In this document: in pieces, positions 34,007 through 42,732 of the stretch
Layout: each line of letters opens with the position of its first letter
Position numbering within the stretch: the first letter of the stretch is position 1
Origin: JAEYFP01 sp964566545
Lineage (GTDB): Bacteria > Bacillota > Clostridia > Lachnospirales > Lachnospiraceae
DNA length: 52,644 bases
Reading direction: 5' to 3'
NCBI GenBank assembly: GCA_964566545.1
Contig: CAZMIX010000012.1
Location: 1 to 52,644, forward strand
Position numbers and translations under genes: made by a program
Notes under the pieces: model-generated
What the model saw: the letters and a program-made list of their open reading frames with translations, nothing else
What the model was told of the DNA's origin: nothing
Databases searched by the model: none

Positions 34007-36180
34007 GACCAGGGACGATTCTCGGAGAACGTTATGAAATTGTAGAAAAAATCGGCGCCGGAGGGATGGCTGACGTCTATAAGGCGAAGTGTCACAAGTT
34101 GAACCGGTATGTTGCAATTAAGGTACTAAAGGCAGAGTACTCCTCTAACAAGAATTTTGTGTCAAAATTCCGTGTAGAAGCGCAGTCTGCGGCCGGATTG
34201 ATGCATCCGAATATTGTCAACGTCTATGACGTGGGTGATGAGGATGGTATGTATTATTTTGTCATGGAGCTGGTAGAGGGTATTACATTAAAGAATTATA
34301 TTGAAAAGAAAATCAGATTATCGGTCAAGGAAGCGATCAGCATCGCGATCCAGATATCGATGGGTATTGAAGCGGCACATAATAACGGGATTATCCACCG
34401 GGATATCAAGCCGCAGAATATTATTATTTCCAAGGAAGGAAAGGTAAAAGTCGCAGACTTTGGCATCGCGCGTGCGGCAACGAGCGATACGATTACGTCC
34501 CACGCGATGGGGTCGGTGCATTACACATCCCCGGAACAGGCGAGAGGCGGCTATTCTGATGCGAAAAGCGATATCTACTCGATCGGCATTACGTTGTTTG
34601 AAATGGTGACGGGGCGTGTTCCGTTTGACGGGGAGACGACTGTTGCGATCGCGATCAAGCACATTCAGGAGGAAATGCCTTCACCGCGTATGTTCGTGCC
34701 GGAAATACCGATCAGTGTAGAGCAGATTATTTTTAAATGCACACAGAAAAATGCGGATCGCCGTTATTTCAATATGAGCGAGCTGATTCAGGACTTAAAG
34801 CATTCACTGATCAGTCCGAATGAAAATTTTGTGACAATTTTTCCCGGAGCAAGCAGCGAAGGGACAAAAGCAATTACTGATATTGACCGCAGAGAAATCA
34901 GACAGCAGGTGACACCGCCTTATCAAGATCCGATTTATCAGGAGCCGATTTACGGCGGATATGCACCATATCAGGAGGAGGACGAAGAAGAAGAGGAGTA
35001 TGCACCGCGCGCTCCCAGGAAGAGCCGGGATACGAAATATAAAAGGCAGGAAGGAGCCATGAAGAGCGCACAGAACAGCCCTTCGGGCAGCCGTTCCCGC
35101 CAGATCGACCCTGAAGAGGCATACAGACGCGACAATTATTATGAGGATGACGAGGATCTGGATGATGACGTGGATCCAAAGATGGAAAAGGTCATGACCG
35201 TTCTAATGGTTGTTGCTGCGATTATTATAGCGCTTGTCGCGGTATTTGTCGTAGGTAAGGTGCTTGGGTTGTTTGGAGTGACGCCTTCCGATGACGAACA
35301 GATTGAATCGGAATCCGGCATGGTGGCCGTGCCGAATGTCGTTGGACTTTCCGTCGAGGAAGCGTCTTCTGCTTTAAGCGAGGTGGGGCTCACGGCGAAG
35401 GCTACCTATCAGGAGTCACCCGACTATGAAAAGGATATTATCATTTCTCAAGATATTGAAGCGGAAACACAGGTAGAGTCCGGAACCGTATTAAATCTTG
35501 TAGTCAGCAGCGGCAAGGCGGAAGGCGTGGCCGTGCCGGATGTGGTCGGCAAGAGCGAGGCGGAGGCTAAGGTCGCCCTTGAAAACGAAGGCTTCACGAT
35601 GTCAAAAGAATATAGTGAAAGTAACTCGGTGGAAAAGGGCAAGGTCATTTCCCAGAGTCCGCTCGGAGCGACAAATGCCGCAAAGGGCAGCAGCGTCAAG
35701 GTGGTTGTCAGCTCAGGAAAGACCTCGACGGAGGTGGAGGTGCCCGATCTTGTCGGCAAGGATGAGACGACGGCAAAATCTCTTTTGACGGCAGCCGGAC
35801 TTTCATGGTCCACGATCAGCGAGGAAAACAATGATGCGGTGCTTGCGGGACTTGTTATTTCCCAGACGTATTCGGCGGGCATGATGGTAGAAGCGGGCAC
35901 GAGCATAGACTTTACGGTCAGCCTTGGTTCGACCGGCTACAGTTGCAACTATAGCATCGGTGCGCCTTCGGATTATCTGGCGGGAACAGAGGCAATTATC
36001 GTGCTGTTAGACAGCGCGGGTAATGAGCTGCAGCGCTATTCTACGGCAAGCTTTCCGTATACGATGATTAAGACCGGTATCATTGGCAGCGAATCAGGTG
36101 TTGTAACGGTAACGTATCAGAAAACCGACGGGCAGTGGGAGACTACGCTTCCGGTCGCGGTCATATTTACGAAGGAATAA
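34000..36180 (+). CDS. prkC: Ser/Thr protein kinase with PASTA repeats
   Basis: This membrane kinase senses cell-wall fragments and phosphorylates division and wall proteins. The 726-residue protein has an N-terminal kinase domain (about 10-270) with IGAGGMADVYKAK, HRDIKPQNII, DFGIARA and the activation loop TITSHAMGSVHYTSPEQ. A disordered charged linker follows, then one membrane helix at about 399-421 and three PASTA repeats (about 442-507, 509-575, 578-644), each starting V-x-VP-x-(V/L)VG. An extra 80-residue beta-rich domain forms the C-terminus. It is paired with prpC upstream and followed by rsgA, as in Bacillus. Confidence 0.95.
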   Translation: MLRPGTILGERYEIVEKIGAGGMADVYKAKCHKLNRYVAIKVLKAEYSSNKNFVSKFRVEAQSAAGLMHPNIVNVYDVGDEDGMYYFVMELVEGITLKNYIEKKIRLSVKEAISIAIQISMGIEAAHNNGIIHRDIKPQNIIISKEGKVKVADFGIARAATSDTITSHAMGSVHYTSPEQARGGYSDAKSDIYSIGITLFEMVTGRVPFDGETTVAIAIKHIQEEMPSPRMFVPEIPISVEQIIFKCTQKNADRRYFNMSELIQDLKHSLISPNENFVTIFPGASSEGTKAITDIDRREIRQQVTPPYQDPIYQEPIYGGYAPYQEEDEEEEEYAPRAPRKSRDTKYKRQEGAMKSAQNSPSGSRSRQIDPEEAYRRDNYYEDDEDLDDDVDPKMEKVMTVLMVVAAIIIALVAVFVVGKVLGLFGVTPSDDEQIESESGMVAVPNVVGLSVEEASSALSEVGLTAKATYQESPDYEKDIIISQDIEAETQVESGTVLNLVVSSGKAEGVAVPDVVGKSEAEAKVALENEGFTMSKEYSESNSVEKGKVISQSPLGATNAAKGSSVKVVVSSGKTSTEVEVPDLVGKDETTAKSLLTAAGLSWSTISEENNDAVLAGLVISQTYSAGMMVEAGTSIDFTVSLGSTGYSCNYSIGAPSDYLAGTEAIIVLLDSAGNELQRYSTASFPYTMIKTGIIGSESGVVTVTYQKTDGQWETTLPVAVIFTKE

Positions 36181-36183
36181 CGG

Positions 36184-37059
36184 ATGCGGGGCAGGATCAT
36201 AAAAGGAATTGCGGGTTTTTATTATGTATATGTCGAACAGGCGGGACTTTTTGAATGCAAGGCAAAGGGAATTTTCAGAAAAGACCGGCAAAAGCCGCTG
36301 ATTGGCGATTGGGTGGAAATCGAGGTGCTTAATGAACAGGAGCGCATCGGCAATGTAAGCAGGATTTATCCGCGAAGGAACGCGTTGATCCGCCCACAGG
36401 TGGCAAATATCGATCAGGCTTTGCTAGTGTTTGCGCTGACCAAGCCGATCCCTAATTTTTTGATGCTGGATAAGCTGCTGCTGCAATATAGGCAGCAAGG
36501 AATTCCGATTCTGTTGTGTTTTAATAAAGAAGATCTGGTTTCAGAGGCGGAGGTATCCTTTGCCTACGGCACTTATCAAAGCAGCGGTTGCACGGTGCTT
36601 GTGACGAGCGTGAAAAGCGGCGAGGGCATCGGAGAGCTGAAAAAACTGCTTGCCGGAAAGACGACAAGCGTGGCCGGACCGTCGGGAGTCGGTAAATCCT
36701 CTCTGATCAATTGTTTGCAGACGGAAGTGACGATGGAGACGGGCAGCATCAGTAAAAAGGCCGACAGGGGTAAGCACACGACGCGGCATTCAGAAATTAT
36801 CAGGATTTTGGAGGACACTTATATCATGGATACACCCGGCTTCAGTTCGTTTGATGTGTTGGGGCTGGACTGTGAGGATATTGCGGACTATTATGAGGAA
36901 TTTGCCGATTTTAGAACATGCCGGTTTCAGCCATGTTCTCATACGCATGAGCCGGGTTGCGGCGTGAAGGCGGCCGTAGAGGCGGGAAAAATTGATCGAG
37001 GCCGTTATGAAGGCTATGTACAGATTTATAAAGAACTGAAAGAACAGAGGAGATATTGA
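36184..37059 (+). CDS. rsgA: Ribosome small subunit-dependent GTPase A
   Basis: RsgA checks late assembly of the 30S subunit. The 291-residue protein has an N-terminal OB fold, then a circularly permuted GTPase in which the G4 motif (CFNKEDL) precedes the Walker A (GPSGVGKSSLIN) and G3 (DTPGFSSFD). The C-terminal zinc site is CRFQPCSHTHEPGCGV. It lies 3 bp after the kinase gene. RsgA is a known substrate of PASTA kinases in Bacillus, which fits this order. Confidence 0.96.
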   Translation: MRGRIIKGIAGFYYVYVEQAGLFECKAKGIFRKDRQKPLIGDWVEIEVLNEQERIGNVSRIYPRRNALIRPQVANIDQALLVFALTKPIPNFLMLDKLLLQYRQQGIPILLCFNKEDLVSEAEVSFAYGTYQSSGCTVLVTSVKSGEGIGELKKLLAGKTTSVAGPSGVGKSSLINCLQTEVTMETGSISKKADRGKHTTRHSEIIRILEDTYIMDTPGFSSFDVLGLDCEDIADYYEEFADFRTCRFQPCSHTHEPGCGVKAAVEAGKIDRGRYEGYVQIYKELKEQRRY

Positions 37060-37060
37060 T

Positions 37061-37738
37061 ATGCTGTTATTATCACCCTCCATTCTGGCGGCGGATTTCG
37101 CCAGACTCGGAGAAAATATGAGGCAGGCCGATGAGGCCGGAACGGATTATTTCCATTTGGATGTCATGGATGGGATGTTTGTGCCGAACATTTCCTTCGG
37201 TATTCCTGTCGTGCAGTCGATCAGGCGTGTCACGGAAAGGACGTTGGATGTACATTTGATGATCGAGCAGCCGCAGCGTTATATTCAAAAATTCAAGGAT
37301 GCCGGTGCGGATCTGATCACGGTGCATTATGAGGCGTGCGAGCCGCTTCATGAAACGCTTGCCGAAATTCACAGGCTTGGTATGAAAGCGGGCATATCCA
37401 TCAAGCCGCATACGCCGGTTGAAGTGTTAAAGCCATTTCTTGAGGAAGCGGACATGTTTCTGCTCATGACGGTGGAGCCGGGCTTTGGCGGACAAGCCTA
37501 CATGGATATGTGTACCGAGAAAATCAGGGAGCTTCGGCGGCTGCTTACTGAAAACAGGTTAGAACGGGATATTCAGGTGGACGGCGGCATTACAAAGGAA
37601 AATATCAAGGTCGTGCTTGATGCCGGTGCAAATGTAATCGTGATGGGATCTTCCGTTTTTCAGGGTGATATCGCTGAAAATATTAGATATTTCAAGGCAT
37701 ATTTTAAAAATTATGAGGAACAGAGGACTAAGGGATGA
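37061..37738 (+). CDS. rpe: Ribulose-phosphate 3-epimerase
   Basis: Rpe interconverts D-ribulose 5-phosphate and D-xylulose 5-phosphate in the pentose phosphate pathway. The 225-residue TIM barrel shows LSPSILAADFARLGE, the catalytic DYFHLDVMDGMFVPNISFG, DVHLMI, VEPGFGGQ and DGGITKENI, all family hallmarks. The start is preceded by AGAGGAG, and the stop overlaps the prenyltransferase start (ATGA). In many Clostridia a thiamine pyrophosphokinase follows here; it is absent in this window. Confidence 0.97.
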   Translation: MLLLSPSILAADFARLGENMRQADEAGTDYFHLDVMDGMFVPNISFGIPVVQSIRRVTERTLDVHLMIEQPQRYIQKFKDAGADLITVHYEACEPLHETLAEIHRLGMKAGISIKPHTPVEVLKPFLEEADMFLLMTVEPGFGGQAYMDMCTEKIRELRRLLTENRLERDIQVDGGITKENIKVVLDAGANVIVMGSSVFQGDIAENIRYFKAYFKNYEEQRTKG

Positions 37739-38661
37739 AAAAGTATATTAAAATAGCGAGGCCGGATCATTGGGTAAAAAACGCGTTTATTCTTCCGGGC
37801 GTCGTAATCGCGATCCTGCTTACCGATTCGCCGATTACCACAGCCACGGTGTTAAAGCTTATTTTAGGATTTTTTGCAACCTGTTTTATCGCGTCGGCCA
37901 ATTATGTCATCAACGAATGGCTCGATGCGGAGTTTGACAAATATCATCCGACGAAGAAATACCGCCCGGTCGTATCAGAGAACATGAAGTTTTCCCTTGT
38001 GATGCTCGAATACGCGGTTTTCATAGTGCTTGGGGTGCTTTGCTCCCTTCCCGTAAACAGAGCCTTTCTGTATATGGAAATCTGGCTGCTCATCATGGGC
38101 GTGCTGTATAACGTCAAGCCTGTCCGCACGAAGGACATTCCTTATCTGGACGTACTTTCCGAATCGATCAACAATATGATTCGGCTTCTCCTCGGTTGGT
38201 TCATCATCACGAGTGAATACCAGCCGCCAAGCAGTATTCTGATTGGCTATTGGTTTGCGGGCGCTTTTTTGATGGCGACGAAACGCTTTGCTGAATACCG
38301 CATGATCGGAGATCCCACACAGGCGGGGCTTTACCGCAAATCCTTCAAGTATTATACGGAAAATTCTCTGCTCATATCCGCATTTTTTTACGCGATGTGC
38401 GCGACATTTTTTATCGGAATTTTCATGATCAAATATCGAATTGAATATCTTGTCGCAATGCCGTTTGTGTTCGGTCTGTTCTGCTTTTACCTGTGGATCA
38501 GTTTTAAACCGGATTCGGCTGTTCAAAAACCGGAAAAGCTCTATCGGGAGAAAAAACTTCTGATCTATATTGTGGCGCTAGTCGTTATTTTGCTGCTTTT
38601 GACCTTTGTGGATATTCCGTTATTGAACTACTGGGTGGATATCCGCCTGATCGGCGTATAG
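37735..38661 (+). CDS. UbiA-family prenyltransferase resembling decaprenyl-phosphate phosphoribosyltransferase
   Basis: This is a polytopic membrane enzyme of 308 residues with about nine hydrophobic segments. The first Asp-rich motif is NEWLDAEFDKYHPTKKYRPV, whose HPT-K-x-RP ending is typical of the branch that transfers phosphoribose from PRPP to a polyprenyl phosphate (mycobacterial Rv3806c type), rather than of quinone-type UbiA. The second conserved region, KRFAEYRMIGDPTQAGLYRK followed by SFKYYTENSLL, also fits this branch. It overlaps rpe upstream and is followed by a HAD phosphatase 8 bp later. The acceptor and product in this organism are unknown. Confidence 0.8.
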   Translation: MKKYIKIARPDHWVKNAFILPGVVIAILLTDSPITTATVLKLILGFFATCFIASANYVINEWLDAEFDKYHPTKKYRPVVSENMKFSLVMLEYAVFIVLGVLCSLPVNRAFLYMEIWLLIMGVLYNVKPVRTKDIPYLDVLSESINNMIRLLLGWFIITSEYQPPSSILIGYWFAGAFLMATKRFAEYRMIGDPTQAGLYRKSFKYYTENSLLISAFFYAMCATFFIGIFMIKYRIEYLVAMPFVFGLFCFYLWISFKPDSAVQKPEKLYREKKLLIYIVALVVILLLLTFVDIPLLNYWVDIRLIGV

Positions 38662-38669
38662 GAGTGTAA

Positions 38670-39407
38670 ATGAAAGAACAGCATAAAAAAAGGGGTATCG
38701 CCGATTACCGTGCGGTCGTGTTCGACCTGGATGGGACGCTGTATTACCAGCGCAGACTGCGTATAACGATGGCGGTCAGACTACTTTGCTATTACGCAGG
38801 ACATCCATGGAGGGTTAAGGAGCTTCTGATCGTAAAGGAATTCCGTTCTGTCAGAGAACGCTGGGACAGCATCGGAAGAATGGCGCCAGCGGTTTCAAAA
38901 GAAGCGCCGGCCGGTTCCCTTGATCAGGCGCAGTATGCTTATGTGGCGGCTAAAATGAAAACGACGGCGGCACATGTGGAGAGAGCGATCCAAACATGGA
39001 TTTACGAAAATCCGCTGTCGGCTCTCAAAAAAAGTAAGGATGAAGAAATCGGACGATTGATGGAAGCGCTGCGCGCAAAAGGCATTTGGGTGTTGATTTT
39101 TTCGGATTATCCGGTCGAAGAAAAGCTGGCGGCGCTCGAACTTCAGGTGGACGGGATGTACAGCGCTTCCGATGAACGCTTGATGGAATTAAAGCCGTCC
39201 CCGAAGGGACTTTTGCTGATCATGCAGGATTATGGACTTAAGCCCGAGGAGCTGCTCATGATCGGAGACCGTTACAGCAGGGACGGCATGGCTGCCATTA
39301 ATGCGGGCGTTGATTATTTGATTCTGGAAAAGCAGCCGCGAAAACGCCGGCAGGTTTATGAAAAATTATTCAAAGAAATCAGGATTCGAGAGGAAATAGA
39401 AGTATGA
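38670..39407 (+). CDS. HAD-family hydrolase (probable phosphatase)
   Basis: This is a predicted phosphatase of 245 residues. The four HAD motifs are visible: FDLDGT with the nucleophile Asp, IFSDYP, the Lys of ELKPSPKG, and GDRYSRDGMAA. The region between motif I and II is an all-helical cap rich in Lys/Arg (about residues 30-125). AGGAGTG precedes ATG. Its placement directly after the prenyltransferase suggests it could remove the 5-phosphate of a polyprenyl-phosphoryl-ribose product, but phosphoglycolate-type activity is equally possible from sequence. The stop overlaps ychF (ATGA). Confidence 0.85.
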   Translation: MKEQHKKRGIADYRAVVFDLDGTLYYQRRLRITMAVRLLCYYAGHPWRVKELLIVKEFRSVRERWDSIGRMAPAVSKEAPAGSLDQAQYAYVAAKMKTTAAHVERAIQTWIYENPLSALKKSKDEEIGRLMEALRAKGIWVLIFSDYPVEEKLAALELQVDGMYSASDERLMELKPSPKGLLLIMQDYGLKPEELLMIGDRYSRDGMAAINAGVDYLILEKQPRKRRQVYEKLFKEIRIREEIEV

Positions 39408-40501
39408 AACTTGGAATTGTCGGCTTGCCGAATGTAGGAAAGAGCACATTATTTAATTCGTTGACAAAGGCGGGCGCGGAATCGGCCAATTATCCGTTCT
39501 GCACGATTGACCCGAACGTCGGCGTCGTTGCGGTGCCGGATGAGAGGCTGAAGCTGCTTGGGGACTTATATACCTCAAAAAAGGTAACGCCGGCCGTCAT
39601 CGAATTTGTTGATATTGCGGGACTTGTGAAAGGCGCTTCCAAGGGTGAGGGCCTTGGAAACCAGTTTTTGGCCAACATCAGGGAGGTGGATGCGATCGTT
39701 CATGTGGTCCGATGCTTTGAGGATACGAATGTCGTTCATGTGGACGGCAATGTCGATCCGCTTAGAGATATCGAGACGATCAATCTCGAACTAATTTTTT
39801 CTGATCTGGAAATATTGGAGAGAAGAGTGGCAAAAGCGGGACGTGCGGCCAACAATGATAAGAAGCTTGCAAAGGAGGTCGCGTGCATCAGGCGTTTGAT
39901 GGCACATTTGGAGGAAGGAAAGCTTGCCAAAGGCTTTGCGCCGGAGGATGAGGACGAAGAGGAATGGGTCGCTTCCTATAATCTGCTGACGGCAAAGCCG
40001 GTTATTTTTGCCGCCAATGTTTCAGAAGCGGATCTGCCGGATGACGGCGCTTCCAACAGCTATGTGAAGCAGGTGTGGGAGTTGGCAACAAAAGAGGGCA
40101 GCGAGGTGTTTGTGATCTGTGCGCAGATCGAGCAGGAAATCGCGGAGCTTGACGAAGAAGAGAAGGCGATGTTTTTGGAGGATTTGGGACTGGCCGAGTC
40201 CGGCCTTGAAAAGCTGATCAAGGCGAGCTACCGTTTACTTGGGCTGGTCAGCTATCTGACGTCGGGCGAGGACGAGACGCGGGCATGGACGATCAAGGTA
40301 GGCACAAAAGCGCCCCAGGCGGCCGGCAAGATCCATACGGATTTTGAGAGGGGCTTTATCCGCGCGGAGGTCGTGAACTACCGGGACCTGCTGGAATGCG
40401 GCTCTCTTGCGGGCGCAAAGGAAAAGGGACTCGTAGGTCTGGAGGGCAAGGATTATGTCGTAAAGGACGGCGATGTCATGCTGTTCCGTTTTAATGTATA
40501 A
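39404..40501 (+). CDS. ychF: Redox-regulated ATPase/GTPase YchF
   Basis: YchF (OLA1 family) is a conserved translation-associated P-loop ATPase. The 365-residue protein starts KLGIVGLPNVGKSTLFNSLT (Walker A) with DIAGLVKGASKGEGLGNQF as G3, and NxxE-type specificity (AANVSEAD) in place of NKxD, as in ATP-preferring members. The C-terminal TGS-like domain (TIKVGTKAPQAAGKIHTDFE to VMLFRFNV) is complete. It ends the operon; a terminator follows about 120 bp later. Confidence 0.97.
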   Translation: MKLGIVGLPNVGKSTLFNSLTKAGAESANYPFCTIDPNVGVVAVPDERLKLLGDLYTSKKVTPAVIEFVDIAGLVKGASKGEGLGNQFLANIREVDAIVHVVRCFEDTNVVHVDGNVDPLRDIETINLELIFSDLEILERRVAKAGRAANNDKKLAKEVACIRRLMAHLEEGKLAKGFAPEDEDEEEWVASYNLLTAKPVIFAANVSEADLPDDGASNSYVKQVWELATKEGSEVFVICAQIEQEIAELDEEEKAMFLEDLGLAESGLEKLIKASYRLLGLVSYLTSGEDETRAWTIKVGTKAPQAAGKIHTDFERGFIRAEVVNYRDLLECGSLAGAKEKGLVGLEGKDYVVKDGDVMLFRFNV

Positions 40502-40618
40502 ATCTTAAAAAATTTTTAATATTTTTTATGAAAAATTCAATTTCTACATATGGTCTGAAAAACGTTGGAAAATAAAATGTAATACTAGATCTTGTGTACA
40601 ATCAAAGAAAAATGATGG

Positions 40619-40646
40619 AAGACACCCGATTTTTGGGTGTTTTTTT
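40619..40646 (+). terminator. Terminator between ychF and the division cluster
   Basis: ACACCC pairs with GGGTGT around a GATTTTT loop, extended by A-T pairs, and is followed by a run of seven T. It separates the priA-ychF operon from the mraZ promoter. Confidence 0.8.
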
Positions 40647-40669
40647 GATGTATGTGCATAAAATAGGGG

Positions 40670-40698
40670 TTGCATTTTTGGCGTTTTGGGGTTAAAAT
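40670..40698 (+). promoter_or_regulatory. Promoter of the dcw cluster
   Basis: TTGCAT (40670-40675), a 17-base spacer and TAAAAT (40693-40698). The predicted transcript begins near 40705, at the first of the four MraZ-type boxes. Confidence 0.65.
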
Positions 40699-40707
40699 TA
40701 CCTCATA

Positions 40708-40747
40708 AGTGGTGAAAAGTGGTTTCAAGTGGTAGAAAGTGGTGAAG
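40708..40747 (+). promoter_or_regulatory. Four tandem MraZ-type operator boxes
   Basis: AGTGGT occurs four times at exact 10-bp spacing (40708, 40718, 40728, 40738) with variable 4-bp spacers, ending 6 bp before mraZ. MraZ proteins bind direct repeats with a 10-bp period upstream of their own gene, so this is very likely the autoregulatory operator. It overlaps the expected transcription start, consistent with repression. Confidence 0.85.
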
Positions 40748-40753
40748 TCCAAA

Positions 40754-41182
40754 ATGTTTATGGGGGAATACAACCATACAATTGACGCAAAAGGAAGATT
40801 GATTATTCCCTCAAAATTTCGCGAACAACTTGGGGATGAGTTCGTGATAACTAAGGGGCTGGACGGATGTCTGTTCATTTATGACAATAAGGAATGGGCG
40901 GCCTTTGAAGAGAACTTGAAATCACTGCCACCGAACAAAAATTCCAGACAGCTTGTCCGCTTCTTTGCTGCAGGTGCTGCGGCTGTAGAAGTGGACAAGC
41001 AAGGACGAATTCTAATTCCATCGAACTTGAGGGAGTTTGCGGAATTGGAAAAGGATGTTGTCCTAGCAGGAGTAGCCAGCAGAATTGAGGTTTGGAACAA
41101 GGAATGCTGGGAAGGGGAAACTGCTTATGATAATATGGATGACATCGCCGAACAAATGGCAGATTTGGGATTGAGCATCTAG
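40754..41182 (+). CDS. mraZ: Division/cell wall cluster transcriptional regulator MraZ
   Basis: MraZ is a DNA-binding regulator of the dcw cluster. The 142-residue protein has two SpoVT/AbrB-like halves, each with the signature D-x-x-GR-(L/I)-x-IP: DAKGRLIIPSKFR and DKQGRILIPSNLR. ATG 40754 gives the family start MFMGEYNHTID; the GTG at 40739 lies inside the operator repeats and is unlikely. It is first in the cluster and 12 bp before rsmH. Confidence 0.95.
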   Translation: MFMGEYNHTIDAKGRLIIPSKFREQLGDEFVITKGLDGCLFIYDNKEWAAFEENLKSLPPNKNSRQLVRFFAAGAAAVEVDKQGRILIPSNLREFAELEKDVVLAGVASRIEVWNKECWEGETAYDNMDDIAEQMADLGLSI

Positions 41183-41194
41183 GAGGGGAAAACC

Positions 41195-42127
41195 ATGAGC
41201 TTTGTTCATAAATCTGTGTTGCTAGAGGAAACCGTGGGGAATCTGCATGTCAAGCCTGAAGGGACCTATGTCGATGGGACATTAGGAGGTGGAGGACATG
41301 CATACGAAATCCTTAAGCAGTTATCCGATCAGGGGAGATTTATCGGAATAGACCAAGATGATGCGGCGGTTTCTGCCGCCATGCATCATCTGAGAGAGTT
41401 TCAAAATGTAACTTACATCAGAAGCAATTATTGCAACATCAAGGATGAGCTCAGGGGAATCCACGTCGAAGGAGTGGATGGGATCATACTTGACCTGGGA
41501 GTGTCCTCGTATCAGCTGGACACACCCGAGAGGGGATTTTCCTATAAAGAAGATGCAGGACTTGATATGAGAATGGACAGGCGGAACAGCCGGACCGCGA
41601 AGGATATCGTGAATACCTATTCGCAGGCGGAACTGTTTCGGGTCATCCGTGATTATGGGGAAGACAAGTTCGCACAAAACATCGCGAAGCATATCGTGAT
41701 GGCACGGGAACAGAAGGAAATCGAAACGACGGGTGAGCTGGTCTCAATCATCAGAGCGGCCATTCCAATGAAGGTGCAGAAGACGATGGGGCATCCGGCG
41801 AAGCAGACCTTTCAGGCAATTCGGATCGAACTGAATCAGGAGCTGGAGGTTTTAAGAAATACGCTGGATACGATGATTGATCTGTTAAAACCGGAGGGAA
41901 GGCTCTGTGTCATTACCTTTCATTCGTTAGAGGACAGAATCGTCAAGACGATCTTTCGGAGAAATGAAAACCCATGTACTTGTCCTCCGGATTTTCCGGT
42001 TTGTATATGCGGGAAAAAGCCAAAAGGAATCGTCGTTACCAAAAAGCCAATTTTACCTTCTAAAGAAGAAATGGAAAGAAATCCGAGGGCAAAAAGCGCA
42101 AAGCTGAGGGTATTTGAACGGATCTAA
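41195..42127 (+). CDS. rsmH: 16S rRNA m4C1402 methyltransferase
   Basis: RsmH (MraW) methylates N4 of C1402 in 16S rRNA. The 310-residue protein starts FVHKSVLLEETVGNL and has the SAM motif DGTLGGGGHAYEIL, GIDQDDAAV, ILDLGVSSYQLD and FSYKEDAGLDMRMD. The late CVITFHSLEDRIVK and the NPRAKSAKLRVFER ending are typical. AGGAGGGG lies 7 bases before ATG. Confidence 0.97.
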   Translation: MSFVHKSVLLEETVGNLHVKPEGTYVDGTLGGGGHAYEILKQLSDQGRFIGIDQDDAAVSAAMHHLREFQNVTYIRSNYCNIKDELRGIHVEGVDGIILDLGVSSYQLDTPERGFSYKEDAGLDMRMDRRNSRTAKDIVNTYSQAELFRVIRDYGEDKFAQNIAKHIVMAREQKEIETTGELVSIIRAAIPMKVQKTMGHPAKQTFQAIRIELNQELEVLRNTLDTMIDLLKPEGRLCVITFHSLEDRIVKTIFRRNENPCTCPPDFPVCICGKKPKGIVVTKKPILPSKEEMERNPRAKSAKLRVFERI

Positions 42128-42189
42128 TTCATCGGCAGATGCGCACAAGCACGCAGAGGCGTACTTGAAAATAGAAAGAGGAGAGCGAC

Positions 42190-42672
42190 ATGGCAGCCAC
42201 GAGAAGTCAGGGAAGACGGAAAAGTGCATATGGCGGAAGCCGTAATGAATACGTTTACGGAAATACGGCACGCGCACTTCGCCCGATGGAAATCGAAGCG
42301 CCGGCTCCGAGAAAACTCAGCAACACCGCCAGAAAAAACAGGGACAAGGCGGCTCATATGAATCCGGCCTATGTCGTATTTCTTACACTTGCGATGCTTG
42401 TGACGGGTTATGTATGTCTTCGGTATCTGCAATTTCAGTCCGACATTACAAACAGCGTCAAGCAGATTTCCCGTTTGGAAGTCCAATTGAACAACCTGAA
42501 GGCGGAAAACGACGATACGGAAAGCCGCATTAAGGGAGCTGTAGATTTGGAAGAAATCAAGCGCAGAGCGATGGAAGAGCTCGGCATGCAGTATGCGAGG
42601 GAGGATCAGATCGTCACCTATGAGGGCGATGACACCGATTATGTGCGGCAGTATGCAGATATCGGAAATTGA
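42190..42672 (+). CDS. ftsL: FtsL-like cell division protein
   Basis: This is a small bitopic septum protein of 160 residues. A basic cytoplasmic N-terminus (about 55 residues, with RSQGRRKSAYGG) precedes one membrane helix (AYVVFLTLAMLVTGYVCL) and a leucine-zipper coiled coil (QISRLEVQLNNLKAENDDTE) facing out, the FtsL/DivIC plan. The ending RAMEELGMQYAREDQIVTYE matches FtsL of Clostridia. FtsL sequences vary, so position between rsmH and the penicillin-binding protein supports the call. Confidence 0.82.
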   Translation: MAATRSQGRRKSAYGGSRNEYVYGNTARALRPMEIEAPAPRKLSNTARKNRDKAAHMNPAYVVFLTLAMLVTGYVCLRYLQFQSDITNSVKQISRLEVQLNNLKAENDDTESRIKGAVDLEEIKRRAMEELGMQYAREDQIVTYEGDDTDYVRQYADIGN

Positions 42673-42732
42673 CCGGAAAAACGCTGCTTTGCTTGATTGG
42701 AATTGAAAAACTGAACAGGCAGGTGTACCGAT

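Noticed and set aside
40708..40747. Short CRISPR-like tandem repeat
   Set aside because: Units of 6 bp with 4-bp spacers at 10-bp period match MraZ boxes, not CRISPR repeats, and no cas gene is present.
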